DNA of 64,000 bases, taken from NCBI RefSeq assembly GCF_039871875.1, contig NZ_JBDPMD010000020.1, positions 1-64,000 on the forward strand, given 5' to 3'. The position numbers and the translations under genes were made by a program. The notes beneath the pieces are model-generated. The model saw nothing but the letters and a program-made list of their open reading frames with translations. It had not been told where the DNA came from and searched no databases. This DNA comes from Sphaerisporangium sp039871875 (GTDB lineage Bacteria; Actinomycetota; Actinomycetes; Streptosporangiales; Streptosporangiaceae). Each line of letters begins with the position of its first letter. Position 1 is the stretch's first letter. This document shows positions 16,020 through 23,967 of the stretch, one piece after another.

Positions 16020-16343
16020 ATGGCGTGGTTACTGCTCGCGGCCGCGATCGCCTGCGAGGTGCTCGCCACCACCGCGCTGAAACTGAGCGACGGATTCACC
16101 CACAAAGGCTGGTCGGTGGCGGTGGCACTGGGCTACATCGCCTCGTTCGCCCTGCTCGCCCAGGTGCTGAAGATGAAGATGGAGGTCGGCGTCGCCTACG
16201 CCGTGTGGGCCGGTGTCGGCACCGCCGCCATCGCCGTCATCGGCGCCCTGTTCCTCGGTGAGAGCCTGACCCTGGCCAAGGTCTCCGGCATCCTGCTGAT
16301 CATCACCGGCGTCGTCCTGCTCAACCTGGCGGGAGCCCACTGA
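16020..16343 (+). CDS. Small multidrug resistance (SMR/EmrE-QacE) exporter
   Basis: A 107-residue, four-helix inner-membrane proton/cation antiporter. The essential membrane-embedded Glu is at position 13 (AAAIACEVLATTALKLSDGF), and the SMR signatures KMKMEVGVAYAVWAGVGTAAIAVIG in helix 3 and the SGILLIITGVVLLNL helix 4 are intact. The W of VAYAVWAGVG marks the drug-exporting or guanidinium-exporting SMR lines. It works as a dimer and exports quaternary amines, guanidinium or similar cations. It has its own promoter and a structured leader, and a DUF952 gene follows 55 bases downstream on the same strand. Which cation it exports cannot be told from sequence alone. Confidence 0.93.
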   Translation: MAWLLLAAAIACEVLATTALKLSDGFTHKGWSVAVALGYIASFALLAQVLKMKMEVGVAYAVWAGVGTAAIAVIGALFLGESLTLAKVSGILLIITGVVLLNLAGAH

Positions 16344-16398
16344 CACCCCGCCGGCCCCCGCAAGCCGGGGCTCGGACCGGAAGGCAAGGAGCGCGGCG

Positions 16399-16725
16399 AT
16401 GATTCTGCACCTGGCGCTGGCCGCCGACTGGGACGCCGCGCGAAAGGCCGGGGAGTACCGCGTCTCCACCCTCGGCCGCACGCTGGAGCAGGAGGGCTAC
16501 ATCCACGCCTGCACCGACATGACGCAGCTGACCGGCGTCGCCGGCCGTTACTACGGCGGCGTCACCGAACCCCTGGTGGTCCTGGCCATCGACGAGGCCC
16601 TGCTCGGGTGCCCGGTGGTCCTGGAGACCCCGCCCGGCGCGGCGGAGCGGTTCCCCCACATCTACGGCCCGGTGCCGGTGACCGCGGTGGTGTCGGCCAC
16701 GCCCTACCCCACGCCCGGCGCCTGA
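16399..16725 (+). CDS. DUF952 family protein
   Basis: A 108-residue small soluble protein of the DUF952 family, widespread in actinomycetes and proteobacteria and of unknown function. Family features are the N-terminal ILHLALAADWDAARKAGEYRVSTL (family consensus 'iyHit...W..A...g.Y...sL'), the central QEGYIHACTDMTQL with its conserved EGFIHxS-like motif, and HIYGPVPVTAVV near the end. The fold is related to ADP-ribosyltransferase-like cores in some classifications, but no activity should be assumed. It starts with ATG behind GGAAGGCAAGGAG and may be read with the SMR gene. Confidence 0.85.
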   Translation: MILHLALAADWDAARKAGEYRVSTLGRTLEQEGYIHACTDMTQLTGVAGRYYGGVTEPLVVLAIDEALLGCPVVLETPPGAAERFPHIYGPVPVTAVVSATPYPTPGA

Positions 16726-16777
16726 CCGGTGGCCCGCCGGGGCCGCGGGCGACGGCGTGTCCGGGTTGCGGATGGTA

Positions 16778-16793
16778 TCGAAAACGTGTTCCA
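16778..16793 (+). promoter_or_regulatory. LexA-type SOS box
   Basis: TCGAAAACGTGTTCCA matches the actinobacterial LexA consensus TCGAAC-N4-GTTCGA at 10 of the 12 defined half-site positions, with the correct 4-nt centre. It ends 9 bp before the start of the Rv2578c-type radical SAM gene. The mycobacterial homologue is, as I recall, a reported member of the LexA regulon, which supports the call. Confidence 0.7.
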
Positions 16794-16802
16794 CTGTGGG
16801 GC

Positions 16803-17789
16803 ATGCGTTTCGACGCTCTTCCCCTCGTCGCGGACGCCCCCGCGGCACGTCCGCGGATCGAGCGCCGGGCGGTGCGCCGGGCGCAGGGCGCGACCACCTT
16901 CTACGAGGTGGCGTCGCGCACCATCATCGACAAGGTCCCGCCCGCCCTCGGGCTGGGGGCCGCCTGGGCGGTCAGCCCCTACCGGGGGTGCGCCCACTCG
17001 TGCCTGTACTGCGCGGGGCGGCGCGGGCACCGCTACCTCGGGCTGGACGGCGAGCGGGACTTCGGCACGGCGATCGTGGTGAAGACCGACGCCGCGCGGC
17101 GGCTGCGGGCCGAGACGGCCAAACCCGGGTGGCGCGGTGAGACGATCGCCATCGGGCTGACCGGCGACTGCTACCAGGAGGCCGAGGCCACCTACCGGCT
17201 GATGCCGGGCATCATGGCGGCGCTGCGCGACACCGGCAACCCCTTCCAGATCATGACCAAGAGCACGCTGGTGCTGCGGGACGCCGAGCTGATCGCGCAG
17301 GCCGCCGAGGTCTGCGACGCGCGGGTGATGGTGTCGGTCGGGTTCGTGGACGACCGGCTGCGCCGCGCCGTCGAGCCGGGCGCGCCGAGCGCGCAGAAAC
17401 GCCTGGAGCTGTGCGCCGAGCTCAACGAGCGCGGCGCCGCGTGCGGGGTGCTGATGGCACCCATCCTGCCGTGCCTGACCGACTCGGAGGACCAGCTCCG
17501 GGCCGTGGTGCGCCGGGTCGCCGAGACCGGCGCGGTGAGCATCACCCCGCTGGTCCTGCAACTGCCCCCCGGCGCCCGCGACTGGTACCTGCGCTGGCTC
17601 GCCGACGAACACCCCGCCCTGCTGCCCCGGTACACCGAGCTGTACGGCACCGGCCCCGTCGCCGCCCAGTCCTACCGCGACCGCGTCACCGCCCGCGTCA
17701 CCGAACTGGCCCGCCTGTACGGCATCGGCGCCAGGCACCGCCCCTGGTCCCCCGCCCGCGCCGCCGACCGCCAGATGGCCCTGCTCTGA
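16803..17789 (+). CDS. Rv2578c-type radical SAM protein
   Basis: A 328-residue radical S-adenosylmethionine enzyme. The iron-sulfur motif CAHSCLYC (CxxxCxxC) follows AVSPYRGC; GDCYQEAEATYRLMPGIMAAL and IMTKSTLVLRDAELIAQAAE mark the SplB/Rv2578c-like subgroup. This family includes spore-photoproduct-lyase relatives, so a role in repair of damaged nucleic acid is plausible but unproven. The ATG at 16803 is chosen because it begins the conserved MRFDALPL stretch and lies directly after a LexA box; a longer frame upstream overlaps the DUF952 gene. Expression is expected to rise on DNA damage. Confidence 0.87.
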   Translation: MRFDALPLVADAPAARPRIERRAVRRAQGATTFYEVASRTIIDKVPPALGLGAAWAVSPYRGCAHSCLYCAGRRGHRYLGLDGERDFGTAIVVKTDAARRLRAETAKPGWRGETIAIGLTGDCYQEAEATYRLMPGIMAALRDTGNPFQIMTKSTLVLRDAELIAQAAEVCDARVMVSVGFVDDRLRRAVEPGAPSAQKRLELCAELNERGAACGVLMAPILPCLTDSEDQLRAVVRRVAETGAVSITPLVLQLPPGARDWYLRWLADEHPALLPRYTELYGTGPVAAQSYRDRVTARVTELARLYGIGARHRPWSPARAADRQMALL

Positions 17790-17951
17790 CACCCGGCGCC
17801 CGGGGTGAGCACCGCCGGGCCTGGTGAGGTTCCCCGGCCGGACGACCCCGCAGGGCGCGCCGGTGAACGGACGCCCGGCGAGCTCGGCCATCCCCCCGGC
17901 TATCTCCTCGCCGGACCTGGGCGGCGCGTTCGGCCCGCTGCCGGGGGTGGG

Positions 17952-19259
17952 TCAGCCGGTGACGGCGGCCTGGTCGGTGGGGGCGACCGGGGTGGCCGGG
18001 TCGGTGGCCTCGGCGGAGGGAGTCGGGGTCGGGGTGGCGGTCTTGGGGGTCTGGGGAAGGGCGCTGCCCTTGCGCCACTGCTTGAAGGGCATCTGCCAGA
18101 AGCCCCAGCCGTTGTTCCACTCCAGCTCACGGTTGGTGCCGGTGATCTTGACGATGTCGCCGCGGTGGAAGTTGTCGTAGTACCACTTGGCCTGGTCGGG
18201 GCGGGCGTTGATGCAGCCGTGGCTGACGTTGGCCCGGCCCTGCGAGCCGACCGACCAGGGGGCGCTGTGGACGTACTCGCCGCTGCTGGAGATCCGCACC
18301 GCGTGGTTGACGATCTCCTTGTAGTAGCCGGGGTCGCCCTCCTTCTTGCCGGGCGAGATCATCGTGACGGGGTTGCCGCGCTCCATGGTCAGGTGGATGC
18401 CGTTGGTGGTGGTGTACTCGCGGGTGGTGGCCTTGCCGGCGCTGATCGGCATGCGCTTGACGACCTTGCCGTCCTTGCGCACCACCATCGTGTGGGAGCG
18501 CACGCTGACCGTGCTGATCCACGCGGCGCCGATCTTCATGGTGCTGGCGTAGTTCCGCACGCCGTACATGTCGGACGCGCCGCGCACGCCCTGCAGGTCG
18601 GCGTTGAAGGTGACCTTCTGGTGCGCCGCCCAGTACTTGGAGGGGCGGTAGATGACCTGGCGGTCGCTGATCCACCGCCACGCGCCGGTGTGCGGCTTCT
18701 CGGACGTCACCGTGAGCGCGCCCTCCACCGACTTCTTGTCCCGCACGTCCTGGTCGAACGTCACCATGAGCGGCATGCCGATGCCGAGGGTCTCGCCCTT
18801 GACGTTGGGGGTGATGTCGGCGATACGCAGCTGACGGGCCGGGGTCAGCGTCTTGAAGGCGCTGGTGACGGTGGCGGGGCCGCCCTCGCCGGCGGCCTTG
18901 GCGGTCACGGTGTAGGCGGCGGCGGGCTTGAGCCTGCCGGTGGACACCCAGCGGGTGCGGTCGGCGTTGAACTCCCCCTCCACCGGCTTGCCGCCGCTGG
19001 ACACGCTGACGTCCTCCAGCGCGCCGCCGGTGGCGCTCACCACGACCGGCTTGTCGGGACGGACCTTGGCCGCGCCCTTGGCCGGGCTCACCTTGATGAC
19101 GGGCGCCGGGACGGCGGGCGTGCTGCCGGCGCCCGGACCGGAGGAGGCGCCGGGCAGGGCAGGGCCGCCGCCCGAGCACGACGACACGGTCAGCAGCCCC
19201 GCCACCACCAGGGCGAGGGTGGCGATAGGTGTCCTGAGACGCTGACGAACGCCCCGCAC
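17952..19259 (-). CDS. L,D-transpeptidase lipoprotein (LdtMt2-like)
   Basis: Cell-wall enzyme that makes 3-3 cross-links in peptidoglycan. A signal peptide ends in the lipobox LTVSSC, so the mature protein is lipid-anchored outside the membrane. Two Ig-like domains follow (roughly residues 50-150 and 150-250; VIKVSPAKGAAKVRPDKPV and TPNVKGETLGIGMPLMVTFDQDV), then the YkuD catalytic domain with the active-site motif SHGCINARPDQAKW and upstream His in YVHSAPW. The C-terminal tail includes WNNGWGFWQMPF and a Pro/Thr-rich end. The GTG at 19259 is chosen because GGGGGAG lies 8 nt upstream; a TTG at 19283 would precede that site. It is convergent with the radical SAM gene. Confidence 0.93.
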   Translation of the reverse strand: MRGVRQRLRTPIATLALVVAGLLTVSSCSGGGPALPGASSGPGAGSTPAVPAPVIKVSPAKGAAKVRPDKPVVVSATGGALEDVSVSSGGKPVEGEFNADRTRWVSTGRLKPAAAYTVTAKAAGEGGPATVTSAFKTLTPARQLRIADITPNVKGETLGIGMPLMVTFDQDVRDKKSVEGALTVTSEKPHTGAWRWISDRQVIYRPSKYWAAHQKVTFNADLQGVRGASDMYGVRNYASTMKIGAAWISTVSVRSHTMVVRKDGKVVKRMPISAGKATTREYTTTNGIHLTMERGNPVTMISPGKKEGDPGYYKEIVNHAVRISSSGEYVHSAPWSVGSQGRANVSHGCINARPDQAKWYYDNFHRGDIVKITGTNRELEWNNGWGFWQMPFKQWRKGSALPQTPKTATPTPTPSAEATDPATPVAPTDQAAVTG

Positions 19260-19538
19260 GGTCACTTCTCCCCCAGTCGGCAAAGTCCCATGAAAAAAAC
19301 CCTAATAGGCACGGGCACCGATACGTACATCTTTTGGGCGAGTTAGATCACATTTCGGCCACCGTGCGGGGCGAATGCGGACGTCAACGGGCCTGTGGCC
19401 TGGTCGGCGTCGCTTACGCCCTTTGTCAGTATTTGAGATGACTATGGCCTGCATATTGCCCTGGGAGCCCGCGAACTAACGATCACCGCGGCCGTGAAGC
19501 GGGCACACCGAATCCCGCGGCCCCCGCGACGGGGGTGC
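19260..19538. other. intergenic between L,D-transpeptidase and RecD2
   Basis: About 280 bases with relatively AT-rich stretches (ACATCTTTTGGGCGAG, TTTGTCAGTATTTGAGATG). The left half should contain the L,D-transpeptidase promoter; the right end is the 3' flank of recD2. No ORF, palindrome or known RNA was recognised. Confidence 0.4.
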
Positions 19539-21752
19539 TCAGCCCTGGCGCAGCCGGTGGGTGAGGCCGGTGTGGCGGCGGCCGGCGCCGCGGGTGCGCA
19601 CCGCCTGGCCGAGGGCGCGGCGCGAGCCGACCAGCACCACCAGCTTCTTGGCCCGGGTCACCGCGGTGTACAGCAGGTTGCGCTGCAGCATCATCCAGGC
19701 GCTGGTGGCCAGCGGCACCACCACCGCGGGGTACTCGCTGCCCTGGGAACGGTGGATGGACACCGCGTAGGCGTGCGCCAGCTCGTCCAGCTCGTCGAAG
19801 GCGTACTCGACGTCCTCGTCCTCGTCGGTGCGCACCGTCAGCCGGCCGTCCTCAGGGCGCAGGTCCACCACCACGCCGACGGTGCCGTTGAACACCCCGG
19901 CCGCGCCCTTGTCGTAGTTGTTGCGCAACTGCGTGACCTTGTCGCCGATCCGGAACACCCGCCCGCCGTACCGCCGCTCGGGCATGCCCTCCCGGGACGG
20001 GGTGAGCGCCTCCTGCAGCGCGGTGTTCAGGTTGCCCGCCCCGGCCGCGCCCCGGTGCATCGGCGCGAGCACCTGCACGTCGCGCCGCGGGTCCAGCCCG
20101 AACCGGCGCGGGATGCGCCGCGCCACCACGTCCACGGTCAGCGCCGCGATCTCCTCGGGCTCCTCGCAGGGGAACAGGAAGAAGTCGGACATGCCCTCCA
20201 GTACCGGGTGCAGGCCGGTGTTGATGCGGTGCGCGTTCACCACCACCCCCGACTTCTGCGCCTGCCGGAAGATCTGGGTGAGCCGCACCCGGGGCAGCAC
20301 CTCGGCGGCCAGCAGGTCGCGCAGCACCTCCCCCGCCCCCACCGACGGCAACTGGTCCACGTCCCCCACGAACAACACGTGCGCGCCGGGCGCGACCGCC
20401 TTGACCAGCTTGTTGGCCAGCAGCAGGTCCAGCATGGACGCCTCGTCCACCACCAGCAGGTCGGCGTCCAGCGGGTTGTCCCGGTCGAAGGTGGCGTCCC
20501 CGCCGGGCCGCAGCTGCAGCAGCCGGTGCACGGTGGTCGCCTCGTGGCCGGTCAGCTCGGCCAGCCGCTTGGCCGCCCGCCCGGTGGGGGCCGCCAGCAC
20601 CACCTTGGCCTTCTTGGCGCGGGCCAGCGCGACGATGGAGCGCACCGTGAAGCTCTTGCCGCACCCGGGGCCGCCGGTCAGCACCGCCACCTTGGACGTC
20701 AGCGCCAGCCGCACCGCCTCGGCCTGCTCGGCGGCCAGCTCGGTGCCGGTGCGCTCGCGCAGCCACCCGAGGGCCGCGTCCCAGTCGACCGACCCGAACG
20801 CCGCCAGCCGGTCGTGCCCGCCCTCCAGCAGCCGCAGCAGCGCCCCCGCCAGCGACAGCTCGGCCCGGTGGAACGGCACCAGGTACACCGCCGGCACCGT
20901 GCCGTCCCCGGCGGGCACCTCCTCGCGCACCACGCCCTCCTCGGCGGCCAGCTCCTCCAGGCAGGTGGCCACCAGCTCGGCCGGCACCTCCAGGATCTTC
21001 ACCGCGTCGCCCACCAGGTTGGGCGCCGGCAGGAAGCAGTGCCCGCCGTCGGCGGCCTGCGACAGGGTGTACCGCAGGCCCGCCTTGACCCGGTCGGGGC
21101 TGTCGTGGGGGATGCCGACCGCCTGGGCGATGGTGTCGGCCGTCTTGAACCCGATGCCCCACACGTCGTCGGCCAGCCGGTACGGCTCGGTGCGCACCAC
21201 CGTGATGGAGGCGTCGCCGTACTGCTTGAAGATGCGCACCGCGATGGAGGTGGACACCCCGACGCCCTGCAGGAAGATCATCACCTCTTTGATGATCTTC
21301 TGTTCCTCCCACGCCGCGGCGATCATCTTGGTGCGCTTGGGCCCGAGCCCCGGCACCTCCACCAGCCGCTCGGGGGCGCTCTCGATCACCTCCAGGGTGT
21401 CGAGACCGAAGTGGTCCACGATGCGCTCGGCCATCTTCGGCCCGATCCCCTTGATCAGCCCCGACCCCAGATACCGCTGGATCCCCTGCACCGTCGCCGG
21501 CAGCACCGTGCTGTAGGACCACACCTCGAACTGCCTGCCGTACCGCGGATGACTCCCCCACCGCCCCGTCAGCCGCAGACTCTCCCCCACCTGCGCCCCC
21601 AGCAACGGCCCCACCGCCGTCACCAACTCGTCCCCGCCCCGCTCCACCGCCACCCGCGCGATGGTGTACCCGGTCTCCTCGTTGGCGTAGGTGATGCGCT
21701 CCAGGACCGCGTCAAGAGAAACAGCAGGGAGACCGTCTGATCGAGTCGTCAC
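19539..21752 (-). CDS. recD2: ATP-dependent RecD2-type DNA helicase
   Basis: Superfamily 1B 5'-3' helicase that acts outside RecBCD complexes in DNA repair. The 737-residue protein has the RecD2 N-terminal OB and tandem helix-hairpin-helix region (LIKGIGPKMAERIVDHFG, LVEVPGLGPKRTKMIAAAWEEQ, VWGIGFKTADTIAQAVG), then the helicase core with Walker A GGPGCGKSFTV, DEASMLD Walker B, GDVDQLPSVGAGEVLRDLL and LTQIFRQ, and the C-terminal UvrD-like end with YAVSIHRSQGSEYPAVVVPL and NLLYTAVTRAKKLVVLVG. The GTG at 21752 follows a GGGGGG ribosome site at a spacing of 4; longer readings extend into the promoter. It stands alone. Confidence 0.93.
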   Translation of the reverse strand: MTTRSDGLPAVSLDAVLERITYANEETGYTIARVAVERGGDELVTAVGPLLGAQVGESLRLTGRWGSHPRYGRQFEVWSYSTVLPATVQGIQRYLGSGLIKGIGPKMAERIVDHFGLDTLEVIESAPERLVEVPGLGPKRTKMIAAAWEEQKIIKEVMIFLQGVGVSTSIAVRIFKQYGDASITVVRTEPYRLADDVWGIGFKTADTIAQAVGIPHDSPDRVKAGLRYTLSQAADGGHCFLPAPNLVGDAVKILEVPAELVATCLEELAAEEGVVREEVPAGDGTVPAVYLVPFHRAELSLAGALLRLLEGGHDRLAAFGSVDWDAALGWLRERTGTELAAEQAEAVRLALTSKVAVLTGGPGCGKSFTVRSIVALARAKKAKVVLAAPTGRAAKRLAELTGHEATTVHRLLQLRPGGDATFDRDNPLDADLLVVDEASMLDLLLANKLVKAVAPGAHVLFVGDVDQLPSVGAGEVLRDLLAAEVLPRVRLTQIFRQAQKSGVVVNAHRINTGLHPVLEGMSDFFLFPCEEPEEIAALTVDVVARRIPRRFGLDPRRDVQVLAPMHRGAAGAGNLNTALQEALTPSREGMPERRYGGRVFRIGDKVTQLRNNYDKGAAGVFNGTVGVVVDLRPEDGRLTVRTDEDEDVEYAFDELDELAHAYAVSIHRSQGSEYPAVVVPLATSAWMMLQRNLLYTAVTRAKKLVVLVGSRRALGQAVRTRGAGRRHTGLTHRLRQG

Positions 21753-21875
21753 AGAACCCCCCTGCGTCCAGAGCTTTCGCCAAAGGGTAGAGCAGCCGGA
21801 GCCCGCCCAAGAGATCGTCACCAAGGACGCGTCAGATGCGTGGGACGCGTCGATGGCAATATCGCTATGGCCGTG

Positions 21876-21916
21876 ACCGGGTGCGGCTCATCCTGGGTGG
21901 AAGAGCCGCACCCGGT
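21876..21916. terminator. Perfect 14-bp stem between recD2 and the SDR gene
   Basis: ACCGGGTGCGGCTC (21876-21889) pairs perfectly with 21903-21916 around a 13-nt loop. It lies 40 bases beyond the stop of the leftward-reading SDR gene and ahead of recD2, so it is probably the SDR terminator. No U-tract follows, as is usual in very GC-rich actinomycetes. Confidence 0.6.
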
Positions 21917-21956
21917 GTGGGTTCGGGCCAGTACCTCTCTGGCGTATCGGCCGATG

Positions 21957-22817
21957 TCAGGCGGCGGGGAAATCGGTGGCGGGTGCGCTGAGCGCCGTGG
22001 CGTCGAGGTTGGCTTGCAGGGCCTGGACCTTGGCGGTGGCGTAGGAGTGGGCGTCCGAGCCGAGCAGCTGGCGCAGCGGGCCGTCGCCGGCCACGACTTG
22101 GCTGATGATCGCTCCGGCGCCCTTGACCGGGTCGCCGAGCTGGCTGCCCTGGAGCTTGAGGTGGTCGGCGACCATCTGGCGGATGGCCGGGTAGTGCTCG
22201 GTGGTGCCGGCGGGCAGGGCGAGCGAGTCCTCGGTGAGGAAGGCGGTGCGGAAGTAGCCGGGTTCGACGATGGTGACCTTGACCCCGAAGTCCGCCACCT
22301 CGGCCGCGAGGGCCTCGCTCAGTCCCTCCAGCGCGAACTTCCCCGCGCAGTACAGGGCCCAGCCCGGAACGGCGGTCAGGCCCAGGACCGACGACACGTT
22401 GACGATGTGGCCGCCGCGCTGCTCGCGGAGGATGGGCAGCGCGGCACGGAGCACGTTCCACACGCCGGCGACCTGCACGTCGAGCATGTCGCGGACGTCG
22501 CGGTCGCTGGTCTCCTCCACCGCGGCCAGGAAGCCGTAGCCCGCGTTGTTGACGACGCGGTCCAGGCCACCGAAACGCTCGACGGTGTCAAGCACGGCCT
22601 GCTTGACCATCGCCTCGTCACGCAGGTCGACGGCGAGGGGGAGAAGACGTGAGGTGTCGACCCGGTCACCGAGCGCCGCGAGCAGCCGCTCGGGTGAACG
22701 CGTCGTCGCGGCGACGCTGTCACCGCGCTCCAGCAGCTGCTTGACCAGTTCGAGTCCCAGGCCGCGGGAGGTACCCGTCACGAACCAGATCGCGGGTCGT
22801 TCTGTGGGAATAGCCAT
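21957..22817 (-). CDS. Short-chain dehydrogenase/reductase (SDR)
   Basis: NAD(P)-dependent classical SDR of 286 residues. Cofactor motif TGTSRGLGLELV (TGxxxGxG), NNAGYGF strand-4 motif, catalytic Ser in VNVSSVLGLTAVPGWALYCAGK and the YxxxK active site as YCAGK, followed by EPGYFRTAF. The subgroup resembles 'oxidoreductase/retinol-dehydrogenase-like' proteins with a long C-terminal helix set. The ATG at 22817 is used: it precedes the nucleotide-binding strand and has AAGGAC upstream on its own strand. It is divergent from an MmyB-type XRE regulator with a palindrome in between, so regulation by that protein is likely. Substrate unknown. Confidence 0.9.
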   Translation of the reverse strand: MAIPTERPAIWFVTGTSRGLGLELVKQLLERGDSVAATTRSPERLLAALGDRVDTSRLLPLAVDLRDEAMVKQAVLDTVERFGGLDRVVNNAGYGFLAAVEETSDRDVRDMLDVQVAGVWNVLRAALPILREQRGGHIVNVSSVLGLTAVPGWALYCAGKFALEGLSEALAAEVADFGVKVTIVEPGYFRTAFLTEDSLALPAGTTEHYPAIRQMVADHLKLQGSQLGDPVKGAGAIISQVVAGDGPLRQLLGSDAHSYATAKVQALQANLDATALSAPATDFPAA

Positions 22818-22873
22818 GATCGTCCTTCTTGTCCAGGTGCCGGGGGCGGCCCCGAGCGGTCCTAGGGCCGGTA

Positions 22874-22890
22874 TGCACCAGCGTGGTGCA
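22874..22890. promoter_or_regulatory. Palindromic operator in SDR/XRE divergent promoter
   Basis: TGCACCA-GCG-TGGTGCA, a perfect 7-bp-arm palindrome, lies between the divergently transcribed SDR (start 22817) and XRE regulator (start 23000). Its arms are repeated in part just to the right (GGTGCACCACG). A binding site for the XRE protein is inferred. Confidence 0.5.
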
Positions 22891-22999
22891 CCACGCCCGG
22901 CGCTGGACGCGCATATCGCGCCCTGCACGACCGCAGACAGCGCAACCTAGGACTCACAGGGCCAGGTGGGAACGCCCGGAATCGGCGACACTGGTCTGT

Positions 23000-23896
23000 G
23001 TGGCCGAGACCAACCGTGAACTGGCTGACTTCCTGAGACGAGCCCGCAGCCAGGGCGACCCCACGCGCGCCGGCCTCCCCCCGGACGGCCGCGCCCGCCG
23101 GGTGCCGGGCCTGCGCCGCGAGGAAGTCGCCCTCCTGGCCGGAGTGTCGACCGACTACTACGCCCGCATGGAACAGGGCCGCCCCATCACCCCCTCGCCC
23201 GCCGTCGTCGAAGCCCTCGGACGCGCCCTCAGGCTCGACGCCGCAGGACGGGCACACCTGCGTGACCTCATCGGAGTGACCCCGGCGCCGGCCCGGCAAC
23301 GTCCCCGCGGCGTCCAGCGTGTCCGCCCCGGCCTCTACCAGCTCCTGGACGCCCTCGACGGCGAACCCGCCCTCGTCCTTGGACGCCGCACCGACATCCT
23401 CGCCGCCAACCGGATGGCCAAAGCGCTGTTCACCGACTTCGAACGGATGACCCCCCGGCACCGCAACTACGCACGCTGGATGTTCCTCGACGACGACGCC
23501 CGCTCGCTGTTCGCCGACTGGGAGGAGCAGGCGCGGGCCGCGGTCGAGAGCCTGCGCTTCGAGGCCGGCCGCGACCCCGGCGACCAGGCCACACACACCC
23601 TCGTCCAGGACCTGCGCGCACACAGCCCCGAATTCGACCAGTGGTGGGAGCAACACCGCGTACACCAGCGCACCCACGGCTCCAAACGCCTCCGCCACCC
23701 TCTGGTCGGGGAGCTGACCGTCGAATACGAAACCCTTTCCCTGCCCGGAGACCCCGACACGACCTTGTTCGTCTACACCGCAGAGGCAGGATCACCGTCG
23801 AAACGGGCTCTGGACCTCCTCGCGAGCTGGACACTCCCTGGCTCCGGCACCGAACACCAGCACCGACGCCGGCACGATCCCGCCCCAGAACAGTGA
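23000..23896 (+). CDS. XRE-family regulator with MmyB-type ligand domain
   Basis: A 298-residue one-component regulator. The N-terminal helix-turn-helix covers about residues 8-75 (ELADFLRRARS, RRVPGLRREEVALLAGVSTDYYARMEQGR, a classic MmyB/XRE motif). The C-terminal PAS-like MmyB ligand domain includes GVQRVRPGLYQLLDALDGEPALVLGRRTDILAANRMAKAL and HPLVGELTVEYETLSLPGDPDTTLFVYTAEAGS. MmyB proteins are thought to sense fatty-acid-like ligands and commonly regulate the adjacent divergent SDR. The GTG at 23000 gives the standard VAETNRELADFLR N-terminus. A paralogue is present at 47812 in this window. The C-terminal tail is rich in His/Arg. Confidence 0.9.
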   Translation: MAETNRELADFLRRARSQGDPTRAGLPPDGRARRVPGLRREEVALLAGVSTDYYARMEQGRPITPSPAVVEALGRALRLDAAGRAHLRDLIGVTPAPARQRPRGVQRVRPGLYQLLDALDGEPALVLGRRTDILAANRMAKALFTDFERMTPRHRNYARWMFLDDDARSLFADWEEQARAAVESLRFEAGRDPGDQATHTLVQDLRAHSPEFDQWWEQHRVHQRTHGSKRLRHPLVGELTVEYETLSLPGDPDTTLFVYTAEAGSPSKRALDLLASWTLPGSGTEHQHRRRHDPAPEQ

Positions 23897-23967
23897 CCAC
23901 CCTGGAGTGTGAGGATCCCCGCGCCGCCCGCTGGCCCGCAATCCGGTACACGCCGCCGCATCAAGAT

